A stretch of DNA of 64,000 bases, taken from assembly GCA_964492485.1 (NCBI GenBank), contig CAZBKM010000003.1, forward strand, positions 62,001-126,000, given 5' to 3'. The translations under genes were made by a program, and so were the position numbers. This document shows, piece after piece, positions 8,101 through 16,707 of this stretch (position 1 is its first letter; each line of letters begins with the position of its first letter). A model generated the notes under the pieces. That model was not told the DNA's origin. It saw only the letters and a list, made by a program, of their open reading frames with translations, and made no database searches. The DNA comes from UBA5336 sp964492485. GTDB taxonomy: Bacteria > Pseudomonadota > Alphaproteobacteria > Caulobacterales > Hyphomonadaceae.

Positions 8101-8943
8101 TCAGATGTTTCTCAGCAGGTCGTTGACCCCGACCTTGGAGCGGGTCTGCGCGTCCACCTGCTTGACGATGACTGCGCAGTTCAGGCTGGGGCCGCCCTTG
8201 GGGTCGGGCAAGGTTCCGGGTACGACCACGGAGTAGGGCGGGACTTCGCCGCGTGTGACCGCGCCGGTCTCCCGGTTCACGATGCGGGTGGACTGGCCCA
8301 GGAAGACGCCCATGGAGAGCACGGCGCCCTCGCGGACGATCACGCCCTCCGCGACCTCGGAGCGCGCCCCGATGAAACATCCGTCCTCGATGATCACGGG
8401 GTTGGCTTGCAGCGGCTCGAGCACGCCACCGATCCCTGCGCCGCCGGAGATATGGACGTTCCGGCCGATCTGGGCACACGAGCCGACAGTCGCCCATGTG
8501 TCCACCATCGTGCCCTCGTCCACATAGGCCCCGATGTTGACATAGGACGGCATCAGCACCGCGTTGGGCGCGATATAGGCGCCGCGCCGGACGGCACAGG
8601 GCGGCACGGCGCGGAAGCCGGCCTGCTTGAACTCGGCCTCGCCCCAGCCGTCGAACTTCGAGGGGACCTTGTCCCACCAATGGCCGGCTGCCCCCACGCC
8701 GCCTTCGACCAGGCCGTTGGCGTTCAGACGGAATGACAGGAGCACGGCCTTCTTCAGCCATTGGTTCACATGCCAGTTTCCGTCCTCGCCCCGAACCGCG
8801 ATGCGCTGGTGGCCGGCATCGAGATCGGCCAGCGCCCGGTCGACGGCGTCGCGGACCGGACCGGCCGTGTCGGGTCCAAGCTCGGCGCGCGCCTCCCAGG
8901 CGGCATCGATGGTCGCGGCAAGGTCCTGGCTGGTCTGGCTCAT
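8101..8943 (-). CDS. dapD: 2,3,4,5-tetrahydropyridine-2,6-dicarboxylate N-succinyltransferase
   Basis: Succinyl-CoA-dependent enzyme of the succinylase branch of lysine/meso-diaminopimelate synthesis; cytoplasmic trimer. The 280 residues match the family length. The N-terminal helical domain contains NGNWHVNQWLKKAVLLSFRL-like sequence (here EDGNWHVNQWLKKAVLLSFR). It is followed by left-handed beta-helix hexapeptide repeats (GAYIAPNAVLMPSYVNIGAY, GTMVDTWATVGSCAQIG, VHISGGAGIGGVLEP). The C-terminus VGVNDLLRNI is characteristic. The ATG at 8943 lies 7 bases after the nucleotidase stop, so this is the last gene of the long minus-strand operon. The RIME-like pair lies just beyond its stop. Confidence 0.97.
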   Translation of the reverse strand: MSQTSQDLAATIDAAWEARAELGPDTAGPVRDAVDRALADLDAGHQRIAVRGEDGNWHVNQWLKKAVLLSFRLNANGLVEGGVGAAGHWWDKVPSKFDGWGEAEFKQAGFRAVPPCAVRRGAYIAPNAVLMPSYVNIGAYVDEGTMVDTWATVGSCAQIGRNVHISGGAGIGGVLEPLQANPVIIEDGCFIGARSEVAEGVIVREGAVLSMGVFLGQSTRIVNRETGAVTRGEVPPYSVVVPGTLPDPKGGPSLNCAVIVKQVDAQTRSKVGVNDLLRNI

Positions 8944-8950
8944 GGGGCAG

Positions 8951-9703
8951 TCACTCCTCTGGCGGGGAAGCGGGCAGGGCGGCTTGCAGGAAGCCGGTCA
9001 GATTGCCGGTGACATAATGGATATGCGCAGGAACGTCACCTCGCGCCGCATCGGCCGCCGCCGGTCGAGCCTCTGGCGGTTCATCCGACCAGTCCTTGTC
9101 GGAGTGGACCAGCACCGTGGTGAAGCCCATGGCATGGGCCGGTTCCAGATTGCGGGCAAGATCCTCGAAGAAGGCCGATCGCCCGGGCTCGACCCCATGG
9201 AGGTCGCAGAAACGGTCATAGGATTGCGGATGCGGTTTCGGGGCGAAGGCGGCGTCCTCGATACCGAACATGCCGTCGAACAGGTGGTCGAGGCCCATGT
9301 GGCGGGTGACCCGCTCGGCATGGCGCTTCGAGCCGTTCGTATAGACGAACCGACGCCCGGGCAGGGCCGCCAGCGCCGCCTTCAGCACCTGGCAGCGGGG
9401 CAGGGGCGACAAATCGATATCGTGCACATGGGCAAGGAAGGCATCGGGCGCCATCCCGTGGCGGGCCATGAGCCCGTTCAGCGTCGTTCCGTGCTCGGCA
9501 TAGTAGCGCTTCTGGACCCGCCGGGCCTCGTCGGGCGTCAGGTTCAGGAAGCCCGAGACGAACTCGGTCATACGCCGGTCGATCTGGGCGAACAGGTCGC
9601 ACTGGGCAGGGTAGAGCGTGTTATCGAGGTCGAAGATCCAGTCAGAGACGTGCGCCAGCTTTGGTGCGTTTCCTGGCTGTGGATCACATTCAGGCCTATC
9701 CAT
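8951..9703 (-). CDS. HAD family pyrimidine 5'-nucleotidase
   Basis: About 250 residues, HAD superfamily, SDT1/PynA-type. Motif I is WIFDLDNTLYP (nucleophile Asp and acid/base Asp two residues later). Motif II is FVYTNGSKRHAERV, motif III Lys lies in FAPKPHPQSYD, and motif IV is AFFEDLARNLEPAHAMG. The family dephosphorylates pyrimidine nucleoside monophosphates. The ATG at 9703 was chosen: it forms an 8-base overlap (ATGGATAG) with the stop of the upstream DUF1036 gene, typical of translational coupling. A TTG at 9718 is an alternative. In related genomes this gene sits next to dapD, as here. Confidence 0.9.
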   Translation of the reverse strand: MDRPECDPQPGNAPKLAHVSDWIFDLDNTLYPAQCDLFAQIDRRMTEFVSGFLNLTPDEARRVQKRYYAEHGTTLNGLMARHGMAPDAFLAHVHDIDLSPLPRCQVLKAALAALPGRRFVYTNGSKRHAERVTRHMGLDHLFDGMFGIEDAAFAPKPHPQSYDRFCDLHGVEPGRSAFFEDLARNLEPAHAMGFTTVLVHSDKDWSDEPPEARPAAADAARGDVPAHIHYVTGNLTGFLQAALPASPPEE

Positions 9704-10838
9704 CGCCGGACTCGTCAATGCGCTGGAAATCGCGCTCGAAGAATTCGTGGACCATCCGATCCTGGCCTTCGACGGTCACGCGAAGGAAATTGGCGGAGCG
9801 ATACATCGACGCCTCGCAGTCTTGCCGGCCGGCGATCGCGAACTTCGCGCGCGACACGCAGAACGGCTCATTGGCGCGCGCCAGGGTGCGTTGCCCGCCG
9901 TTTTCCAGTTCCATTTCGCCAAGGACGAAATAGTCGGTCTGCGTCAGGGCCTCGTCGATGGCCCGGGCGCATCCGCCGGCTTCCAGGAGCCACCAGCCAC
10001 GACTTTCCCAGGCGTCGCCGCGCCGCCGCGCTATGGCACTCCAGATCCTGTGGTCCGTGCGGTTGCAAAGCGTCAGTCCGATATCGAGGCTGCGCTCGAT
10101 GGCTGCCTGCTCGAGCAGATCGATCAGATCGGCGTCTCGGGTCGAGGCAGGCAGGTCGTGTTCGGCCAGGAAGTCCGAGATGGCCGCCCGGGTGCGGCGC
10201 TGAAGCAATCCGTCGATCCGGCCGGAGAACACGCCGGCATCGATCAGCAGGCGCTGCACCCCCGCAGCCTCGGCCTTGTCGAAGGAGAATTCGTCGGTCT
10301 CAGTGAATGTGGTGCGCCAGCCGTTGCGCTTCTGGATCCGCACGGGCCGGAAGCGCCGCTGCTCGAGGCCGTAATCGGCGCAAGATGGCGGGTTCTCCAC
10401 CGAGAAGCTGCCGGTGGGGTCGATACAGAGGCGATGTTCTCCGCCCCAGTTCTGCTGTCCGCCGCGATGGGCCTCAGACGATTTGCCGTAAAGGAAGTGG
10501 ATGCCCGGATCGAGCGGACCTTCCAGCGCGATCTCGCAGGCGCCGGGGCGCAGCTTTGTCCACCCCTCGACCACGGTGGACTGACCAACCGGGCGTCCGA
10601 TGGCGGCATTAATGATATAGCTTGTGCGGTTGCACAATTCCCAACCGCTGCCGCGCTGGGCCTGCGCCTGTGGCGTGTGGAAGACCAGGGTGGCGAGCAT
10701 TGCCAGGATCGCGAGCGCGGCCAAGCGGTTCACGCCGGACAAGCGGGGATCGGCACCCTGCTTCAAGGCGAAGCGGGACCCGGTTTGGCGGCGGGACACG
10801 GGGGCAAGCCAGGCCATGAAGCGACGCGGAGAGTTCAT
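9696..10838 (-). CDS. Secreted protein with two DUF1036 domains
   Basis: About 380 residues. A hydrophobic segment (LAALAILAMLATLVFHTPQA, cleavage after AQA) marks export, after a fairly long basic N-terminus. Two related DUF1036 domains follow: one starts WELCNRTSYIINAAIG and contains GGEHRLCIDP, the other starts LTLCNRTDHRIWSAIA and contains ANEPFCVSRAKF. Between them is a segment like a peptidoglycan-binding repeat (AGVFSGRIDGLLQRRTRAAI). Paired cysteines in each domain suggest disulfides in the periplasm. Function is unknown. The ATG at 10838 lies 16 bases after the argB stop. It is placed in the operon between argB and the nucleotidase. Confidence 0.8.
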   Translation of the reverse strand: MNSPRRFMAWLAPVSRRQTGSRFALKQGADPRLSGVNRLAALAILAMLATLVFHTPQAQAQRGSGWELCNRTSYIINAAIGRPVGQSTVVEGWTKLRPGACEIALEGPLDPGIHFLYGKSSEAHRGGQQNWGGEHRLCIDPTGSFSVENPPSCADYGLEQRRFRPVRIQKRNGWRTTFTETDEFSFDKAEAAGVQRLLIDAGVFSGRIDGLLQRRTRAAISDFLAEHDLPASTRDADLIDLLEQAAIERSLDIGLTLCNRTDHRIWSAIARRRGDAWESRGWWLLEAGGCARAIDEALTQTDYFVLGEMELENGGQRTLARANEPFCVSRAKFAIAGRQDCEASMYRSANFLRVTVEGQDRMVHEFFERDFQRIDESGDG

Positions 10839-10854
10839 TCGTTTGATCGCCGCC

Positions 10855-11751
10855 CTATGATACCAGCGTCCCGCACCCATGTTCGGTAAACAGCTCCATG
10901 AGCAGTGCATGCGGGGCCCGTCCGTCGAGAATGACCGCTGCCCCGACACCATGGTCCACCGCATGGGCCGCAGTTTCAAGCTTTGGAATCATCCCGCCGA
11001 CAGCCGTCCCCTCGGCGATCAGACCGGGGATGTCGTCGCGCCGCAGGGTCCGGATCAGTGTCCTCGACGCATCCAGCACGCCCGCCACGTCGGTGAGCAG
11101 CATGAGCCGGCTGGCCCCCAACGCCTCGGCGACGGCGCCGGCGGCCGTGTCGGCATTGATGTTGTAGCGAGCGCCATCGTCACCCACACCCACGGGCGCG
11201 ACCACGGGGATGAGTTCGGCATCATTGGCGGTCAGGGCGCGCAGCACAGTCGGATCGATCGACTCCGGCTCGCCCACATAGCCGAGGTCGATGACTTCCT
11301 CGATGTGGCTGCCCGGCAAACGCGCCGTGCGTGCGGCCTTGCGGGCGCGGATCAGCGAGGCGTCGGAGCCCGACAGGCCCACGGCCTTGCCGCCAGCCCT
11401 GTTGATCGCGCGCACGATGGACTTGTTGATCGCTCCGGAGAGGACCATTTCGACGACCTCGATGGTGGCGCCATCGGTGACGCGCAGGCCGTCGCGAAAC
11501 TCGGATTCGATTCCCAGCCGTTCCAGGAGTTTTCCGATCTGCGGACCGCCGCCATGCACGATCACCGGGCTGATCCCGAGATGGCGCAGGAGAACCACGT
11601 CGCGCGCGAAGGAGTCTGCCAGCGCCGGGTCCACCATCGCATGGCCGCCATACTTAATGACGAGGGTCTGACCGGCATAGCGCTGGATATAGGGCAGCGC
11701 CTCGGCCAGGGTCCTGGCGGTGAATTGCGCGGTTTCGAGCGTTCCGGTCAT
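10855..11751 (-). CDS. argB: Acetylglutamate kinase
   Basis: Phosphorylates N-acetyl-L-glutamate in the second step of arginine synthesis; cytoplasmic, amino-acid kinase fold. 298 residues is normal. Visible motifs are VIKYGGHAM (phosphate-binding Lys), VIVHGGGPQIGKLLERLGI (glycine-rich acetylglutamate loop), the sugar/base-binding region NINADTAAGAVAEALGA, and LTDVAGVLD. The N-terminal helix ahead of the kinase fold is the feature seen in arginine-sensitive enzymes, so feedback inhibition is plausible. Its ATG overlaps the engB stop by 4 bases (ATGA). Confidence 0.97.
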   Translation of the reverse strand: MTGTLETAQFTARTLAEALPYIQRYAGQTLVIKYGGHAMVDPALADSFARDVVLLRHLGISPVIVHGGGPQIGKLLERLGIESEFRDGLRVTDGATIEVVEMVLSGAINKSIVRAINRAGGKAVGLSGSDASLIRARKAARTARLPGSHIEEVIDLGYVGEPESIDPTVLRALTANDAELIPVVAPVGVGDDGARYNINADTAAGAVAEALGASRLMLLTDVAGVLDASRTLIRTLRRDDIPGLIAEGTAVGGMIPKLETAAHAVDHGVGAAVILDGRAPHALLMELFTEHGCGTLVS

Positions 11752-12440
11752 GACCCGTCCGGCTTTAGCGTGGTTCGCGGTTCGGCCAAAGCCGCGATTT
11801 CTGCGCGCAGCTCCGCAAGGCCGTAGCCCTTTTCAGCCGAGGTGACGGCGACTACGGGGTGGCTGGCCGGTCGCCGTACCAGGTCCCTGGCAACGGCCTC
11901 GCACACGGCATCGGCTTGACCGACCTTGAGCTTGTCGGACTTCGTCAGAACGACCTGATAGACCACGGCCGACTGGTCGAGCATGTCCATGATTTCCCGA
12001 TCCGTATCCATGAGACCGCGCCGCGCATCGACCAGGAGGAAGACGCGGCGCAGGGCGGCTCTCCCGCGCAGGAAGGTCCGTGTCATCGCCATCCAGGCCT
12101 TTGCCTGGCTGCGCGAGACCTTGGCATATCCGAACCCCGGCAGGTCGACGAGATAGAGCGCACCCTCGCCCACGTCGAAATAGTTGAGTTCACGTGTCCG
12201 TCCGGGTTCCGCCGACGCGCGGGCCAATCCCTTGCGGCCCGTCAGGGCGTTGATCAGGGTCGACTTGCCGACATTCGATCGGCCGGCAAAGGCGACTTCG
12301 GGCCGGTCGCCGGGTGGCAGTCCGTCGAGACTGGCGACCCCCAGCACAAAGGTGACCGGACCGGCAAACAGCTTCCGGCCGTGTTCGATGGCCTCCGGGT
12401 CCGGTCCGGGGGCGTCGGAGGACGCCTCCGCTCCGCTCAT
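11748..12440 (-). CDS. engB: Ribosome biogenesis GTP-binding protein YihA/YsxC (EngB)
   Basis: Essential small GTPase involved in large ribosomal subunit assembly. 230 residues, with an N-terminal extension. G-motifs: G1 GRSNVGKST, G2 region GRTRELNYF, G3 DLPGFGYAK, G4 TKSDKL, and G5-like VTSAEKGYG. It overlaps yidC at its start (12437-12440) and argB at its end (11748-11751) by 4 bases each, so the three genes are translationally coupled. Confidence 0.96.
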   Translation of the reverse strand: MSGAEASSDAPGPDPEAIEHGRKLFAGPVTFVLGVASLDGLPPGDRPEVAFAGRSNVGKSTLINALTGRKGLARASAEPGRTRELNYFDVGEGALYLVDLPGFGYAKVSRSQAKAWMAMTRTFLRGRAALRRVFLLVDARRGLMDTDREIMDMLDQSAVVYQVVLTKSDKLKVGQADAVCEAVARDLVRRPASHPVVAVTSAEKGYGLAELRAEIAALAEPRTTLKPDGS

Positions 12441-14281
12441 CCAGCACCCTCTTTGGAGGTACCGCGCAAGCGCGCGATCAGCTTGTCGAGCTGGGTTTCA
12501 ACGCCGTTGCGGCGCATGATGAAATACTGCTGGATCAGCGACAGGATGTTGTTCCAGACCCAGTACAGCACCAGGCCGGCCGCGAAGCCGCCGAACACGA
12601 AGGTCAGAACCACGGGCATCAGGCCAAGTATCAATTGCTGGGTCTTGTCCGGCGGCGGCGGCGACAGCGACTGCAGCGCGCCCATGGTGAGGCCGTAGAG
12701 GATCGGGAGGAAGCCGACGCCGATGATGATACCGATCAGGGGCAGGGTCTTGATGTCGGTGGCCGCGATGGGCAGCAGGCCGAACAGATTGCCTATGGCG
12801 GTCGGATCGGGCGCCGAAAGATCCTTGAGATACCAGAAGGGCTCGTGGCGCATTTCCAGTGTCACGAACAGCGTCTTGTAGAGCGCATAGAAGATCGGAA
12901 TCGTCGCGAGGATCGGCAGGCACCCGGCAAGCGGATTGGCCTTTTCCCGCTGGTAGAGCTTCATGATCTCCTGCTGACGGCGCTGGGGATCGCCCTTGAA
13001 TCGCTCCTGAATTTCCTTCATCGGCTCGGCCAGAAGCTTCATCTTGGCCATCGACTTGTAGCTCTGATTGTACAGCGGAATCAGGGGGATTTTCACCAGC
13101 AGGGTGAATCCAAGGATCGCGAAGCCGAAATTGCCGACGAGCCCTTCCAGCCAGATCAGGACCTGAAAGAAAGGCTTGGTGAGGAACCAGAAATTGCCCC
13201 AGTCGATTGCATCGTCGAAGCGTGGCAGGCCCAGGCTTTCCTTGTACTTCTGCAGCACATTCAGCCGCTTGGCTCCCGCGAAGATGCGGTGCTCGACCGT
13301 CGCCTCCTGACCCGCCGCCAGGGTGATCGGAGCGCCTTCGGTCAGCAGCTCGAACAGGGGGTCGGTCCCGCGTTCGCGCAAGGCAAAGCGGGTCTCGAAG
13401 GGGCGCCCCTGCTCGGGCACCAGCGCCGCCATCCAGTACTTGTCCGTGAAGCCCATCCAGCCGCCAAGCTCGGCGCCGGTATCCCCCTTTATGCCGCGAT
13501 CCTTCGCAAGGTTCTTGTAGCTGCGCAGCTTGAGATCCCGGTCCAGCGAACCGATGAGCCCCAGATGAACGATCATGCTGTCATTGGACGAGCCGGGGTC
13601 GGTGGCGTTCAGGAACCCATCATAGGTGCCATAGCGACGGACGACTCCGAACGGCGCGAGCGTGCGGGGCTCGCTGGACGTGTTCACCACACGGTCGCGA
13701 TAGGTGAACATGTAATCATCGTCGATCGAGATTTCGCGTTCGAACCGCAGGCCATCGCGTTCCGCGACCAGCGTGACCGGACGATCCACACCGAGCGTGT
13801 CATTGCCCTCGACTTGCCAGCGCGTGTCCACGCCGATCAGCGGGCGGCCGATGTCCGGCAGCCAGCCATAGGTGGCGTAGTACCCGTAGGGCCCGTTGGC
13901 CGGACGCATCAGCCGCAGCTCCTCCTCGCCCTCGACCGTCACGAAGTGCCGCTTCAGCTTGAGGTCGTCGAGGCGCGCGCCGGTCAGGTTGATGGAGCCG
14001 TCCACACCCGGCGCATCGAACGCGATGCGGGTGTCGCGCCCGAGCGCATCGTCGACGCTCTCGACCACGTCGGTATCGCTGCCTTCGGTCTCGGCGGGAG
14101 ACGGGGTGGTGCTCTCCGCCGCCTCCGTCGACTCGGCAGCCTGCTGGGCCTGGCGTCGTGCTTCCAGCTCCGGTTCGATGACGAAGGCCTGGTAGCCCCA
14201 GACGAAGGCCAGCATGAGCAGCATCGCAATCAGGAAGTTGCGTTGCTGGTTCGGATCCGGCTGCTGGTTCATGGGCGTCAT
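12437..14281 (-). CDS. yidC: Membrane protein insertase YidC
   Basis: Inserts and folds inner-membrane proteins, alone or with SecYEG. 614 residues. The N-terminal membrane anchor is FLIAMLLMLAFVWGYQAFVI. A large periplasmic beta domain follows (about residues 60-350). The conserved five-helix core begins around NFGFAILGFTLLVKIPLIPL, with the cytoplasmic hairpin MAKMKLLAEPMKEIQERF and the last helices near VLYWVWNNILSLIQQYFIM. The start may be the ATG at 14281 or 14272; neither has a strong ribosome binding site. The usual order rpmH-rnpA-yidC is kept, but no yidD lies between rnpA and yidC (gap of 39 bases). Confidence 0.97.
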   Translation of the reverse strand: MTPMNQQPDPNQQRNFLIAMLLMLAFVWGYQAFVIEPELEARRQAQQAAESTEAAESTTPSPAETEGSDTDVVESVDDALGRDTRIAFDAPGVDGSINLTGARLDDLKLKRHFVTVEGEEELRLMRPANGPYGYYATYGWLPDIGRPLIGVDTRWQVEGNDTLGVDRPVTLVAERDGLRFEREISIDDDYMFTYRDRVVNTSSEPRTLAPFGVVRRYGTYDGFLNATDPGSSNDSMIVHLGLIGSLDRDLKLRSYKNLAKDRGIKGDTGAELGGWMGFTDKYWMAALVPEQGRPFETRFALRERGTDPLFELLTEGAPITLAAGQEATVEHRIFAGAKRLNVLQKYKESLGLPRFDDAIDWGNFWFLTKPFFQVLIWLEGLVGNFGFAILGFTLLVKIPLIPLYNQSYKSMAKMKLLAEPMKEIQERFKGDPQRRQQEIMKLYQREKANPLAGCLPILATIPIFYALYKTLFVTLEMRHEPFWYLKDLSAPDPTAIGNLFGLLPIAATDIKTLPLIGIIIGVGFLPILYGLTMGALQSLSPPPPDKTQQLILGLMPVVLTFVFGGFAAGLVLYWVWNNILSLIQQYFIMRRNGVETQLDKLIARLRGTSKEGAG

Positions 14282-14320
14282 GGGCGGGCTCTGGGATGGC
14301 TTGTCGGGAAGCGCGGTCGC

Positions 14321-14794
14321 TCAGTCTTGCCCGGACCAGGCGCCCAAGCGCGGCGCGAGGCTTATCAGGGCGTTTTCCATATCGTCAAGCAAACGCGCCC
14401 ATGGGGCGGTGGCGGTGGTCGCACGGGCGATGAATACATAATCGGTTCCAGGAAGGCCGAGGCGCGGCAGAATTTCGCGGGCGGCGGCTCGAAGACGCCG
14501 TTTTGCGCGGTTTCGTACGACCGCGGTCCCGATCTTCTTTGTCGCAGTGTAACCGGCGCCGATCAGCGCGTCGTCGTCGCCGCGTGCGCGGGCCTGCACG
14601 ACAAGGGTTGCCCGCCGCTGGCTAGGGCCCTGGCGTGCGGCCAGGAACTCACGGCGGGTCTTGAGGCGTCGCAGGGGAGGGGATGTGGGATGGCCGTCGC
14701 TGGACAGTCCGGCCTCCGCCGGGTTGCGGATCGGCCTATGCCGACAGGCGCTTGCGCCCGCGCAGGCGGCGGCGCGCGAGAACCTTGCGGCCAT
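14321..14794 (-). CDS. rnpA: Ribonuclease P protein component
   Basis: Protein subunit of RNase P, which matures tRNA 5' ends. The conserved part begins at LKTRREFLAARQG and includes the RNR signature stretch KKIGTAVVRNRAKRRLRAA. No ATG, GTG or TTG in frame lies between the rpmH stop and this conserved core. The nearest start is the ATG at 14794, inside rpmH (another lies at 14824), giving about 157 residues with a 40-residue N-terminal extension. Either the gene overlaps rpmH by about 59 bases in another frame or a rare start codon is used. The start is uncertain; the identity is not. Confidence 0.9.
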   Translation of the reverse strand: MAARFSRAAACAGASACRHRPIRNPAEAGLSSDGHPTSPPLRRLKTRREFLAARQGPSQRRATLVVQARARGDDDALIGAGYTATKKIGTAVVRNRAKRRLRAAAREILPRLGLPGTDYVFIARATTATAPWARLLDDMENALISLAPRLGAWSGQD

Positions 14795-14870
14795 TGCGGG
14801 TCGACATGCGCGCGCGGAACCCATGGCGGCGGGCGCGCTTGAGGCGGCTTGGCTGAAAGGTGCGTTTCAT
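14736..14870 (-). CDS. rpmH: 50S ribosomal protein L34
   Basis: 44 residues, starting MKRTFQPSRLKRARRHGFRA, with the basic C-terminus of L34. Length and sequence are diagnostic. The open frame extends upstream to 14957, but the ATG at 14870 is the family start. It is the first gene of the operon leading to rnpA, yidC, engB, argB and dapD, and overlaps the probable rnpA start in a different frame. Confidence 0.97.
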   Translation of the reverse strand: MKRTFQPSRLKRARRHGFRARMSTRNGRKVLARRRLRGRKRLSA

Positions 14871-14910
14871 GGCGGCGGCCCTGTTGTGGGGTCTGGAATC
14901 TGAACGTGAG

Positions 14911-14939
14911 CAGCTACAGCGTTGCTTCGCGAAGGTCAA
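14911..14939 (-). promoter_or_regulatory. Candidate sigma-70 promoter of the rpmH operon
   Basis: Read on the minus strand, TTGACC (14939-14934) is followed after 17 bases by TAGCTG (14916-14911), about 40 bases upstream of rpmH. The -35 hexamer is good and the -10 weak. Position and spacing support the call. Confidence 0.4.
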
Positions 14940-15082
14940 GGACAACCTCGCCTCCATGCCCGGGCGGCGCTGAACTCGCTCACCCGCCGTTCACGCGTGT
15001 TTGATCCGCCGGGTACGGCGTGTGAGGTGCACGCGGCCCCGCCGACGTCTATGTCCACCGGGACAGAACGAGGACTGCCCGC

Positions 15083-15949
15083 ATGCCACGCCACCGGATC
15101 CGAAACCGGGTCGCCGCCCTGATCGTGGGTCTGGCGCCCGCATTGGCCCCATCACTGGTCCCGGCATGGGCCGCGCCGCAGGCCCTGCCAGACACGTCCG
15201 AGCCGCCGCGCGACACGCTGGAGACGTGCACGGCGGCTCCGGCCGCAGACCATGCCTGCTGGAGCGCGCTGCTGGCGACCTATGTGCAGCCTGGGCCGGA
15301 CGGCGTGAACCGGGTCGACTATGGCGCGTGGAAGGCCAGCGATCCCGACAGGGCCCGGCTTCAGGCGTATCTGGAAGGCTTTGCCAGGCTCGACTTCGAC
15401 GCCCTGACGCGCGACGCGGCCTTCGCGGCCTGGGTCAATCTCTACAATGCGCTGACCGTCGAGCACATTCTCAGCCGTTATCCTCTGGACTCGATCCGGG
15501 ATGGCTACCTGTTCGGCGGACCGTGGAAGGAGGTGACGATCGAGGCCGGCGGCCGGCGCGTCTCGCTGGACGGGATTGAGCACGATATCCTCCGCGAGCA
15601 GTGGGATGAGCCCAGGGTCCACTACGCCGTGAACTGTGCCTCGATCGGCTGCCCGAACCTCAAGCTCACCGCCTGGGTGGCTGGCACGCTGGACGCCGAT
15701 CTCGATGCCGCGGCCGAGGCCTATATCAATCATCCCCGGGGCGTGCGACGCGTTTCCGACGGCGTGCGCGTCTCGCGCATCTACAAATGGTTTCGCGAGG
15801 ATTTCGGAGGCAGCGAGGCGGGCGTGATTGCCCATCTCGCGGCCTTCGCCGATCCCGACCTTGCCGCCCATCTCCAGGCCCATCCCGACATTCGGGGTCA
15901 CGCCTATGACTGGGCGCTCAACGATGTGGAAGAAGGGACCGGCCCATGA
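15083..15949 (+). CDS. DUF547 domain secreted protein
   Basis: 288 residues with a signal peptide (basic MPRHRIRNR, a hydrophobic core and AWAAPQA near the cleavage site). The DUF547 domain follows: VNRVDYGAWKAS, FAAWVNLYNALTVEHIL, and the strongly conserved VHYAVNCASIGCPNLK with two cysteines. Towards the end, RVSRIYKWFREDFGG is also typical. The family's biochemical role is unknown. The Asn-rich and Cys-containing motifs suggest a conserved pocket, possibly enzymatic. The 3' end overlaps the TVP38 gene by 4 bases, and the same trio (DUF547, TVP38, flavoprotein) is compactly arranged here, implying a shared task at the membrane. Confidence 0.88.
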   Translation: MPRHRIRNRVAALIVGLAPALAPSLVPAWAAPQALPDTSEPPRDTLETCTAAPAADHACWSALLATYVQPGPDGVNRVDYGAWKASDPDRARLQAYLEGFARLDFDALTRDAAFAAWVNLYNALTVEHILSRYPLDSIRDGYLFGGPWKEVTIEAGGRRVSLDGIEHDILREQWDEPRVHYAVNCASIGCPNLKLTAWVAGTLDADLDAAAEAYINHPRGVRRVSDGVRVSRIYKWFREDFGGSEAGVIAHLAAFADPDLAAHLQAHPDIRGHAYDWALNDVEEGTGP

Positions 15950-16707
15950 CCGAAAGCGAAACGCAACCCGCATCAGGCCGCAGGGGCCTGGCGCGGCGGC
16001 TCCTGCCGCTGGGCGTGATCGCGCTGGCCTTGGTGGCGTTCTTCGCCAGCGGGCTTCACCGCTATTTCTCGCTCGACGCCCTGCAGGACAATCGGGACGC
16101 GTTGAAGGCCTTCGTCGCATCCAATCTCGTGGCGGCGCTGGCCCTCTTCATGGCCGTCTATGCTGCTGCGGTCACGATCAGCTTTCCAGGTGCCAGCATC
16201 CTGACGATCTTCGGCGGCTTCCTGTTCGGCCTCTGGACGGGCACCGCCGCGGTGGTCGTCGGGGCGACGCTGGGCGCCACGGCGATTTTCCTGGCGGCGA
16301 AGTTCGCGCTGGGTGACATGCTGCGATCGCGGGCAGGCGGCTTCGTCCGCAGGCTGGAGGAGGGTTTCCGCCAGGATGCCTTCAACTACCTGTTCATGCT
16401 GCGGCTGATCCCGGCGGTGCCGTTCTGGGTGCTGAACATCGTTCCGGGTCTCCTGGACGTGAAGACGCGCGATTATGTGCTCGCGACCTTTCTCGGGATC
16501 CTGCCGGGCACCTTCGTCTATGTGTCGATCGGAAACGGCATTGGCGCCGTCTTCGACGCCGGTGAGGAGCCGACCCTGTCGGGCATCCTGCTGCAGCCGG
16601 AGATCCTTCTTCCGATCGCTGGTCTGGTCGGTCTCGCCGCAATCCCCATCCTCTACCGCCGCTTTGCACCGCGCAGGGCCCAAAAACCCGAAGGGAGCGC
16701 CGAATGA
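15946..16707 (+). CDS. TVP38/TMEM64 family membrane protein
   Basis: Inner-membrane protein of the SNARE-associated/DedA-like (VTT) superfamily, 253 residues and about six hydrophobic stretches. The core motif appears in SFPGASILTIFGGFLFG, then GATLGATAIFLAAKFALG and the conserved FNYLFMLRLIPAVPFWVLNI. VTT proteins are implicated in lipid scrambling or transport; the role of this member is not known. Start ATG overlaps the DUF547 stop, and its stop overlaps the ATG of the flavoprotein gene (16704-16707). Three genes are thus translationally chained. A second TVP38-type gene lies at 60092. Confidence 0.92.
   Translation: MTESETQPASGRRGLARRLLPLGVIALALVAFFASGLHRYFSLDALQDNRDALKAFVASNLVAALALFMAVYAAAVTISFPGASILTIFGGFLFGLWTGTAAVVVGATLGATAIFLAAKFALGDMLRSRAGGFVRRLEEGFRQDAFNYLFMLRLIPAVPFWVLNIVPGLLDVKTRDYVLATFLGILPGTFVYVSIGNGIGAVFDAGEEPTLSGILLQPEILLPIAGLVGLAAIPILYRRFAPRRAQKPEGSAE

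Noticed and set aside
12635..14842. Plus-strand open frame of 735 codons opposite yidC and rnpA
   Set aside because: Shadow of yidC; no conserved motif and it crosses several real genes.
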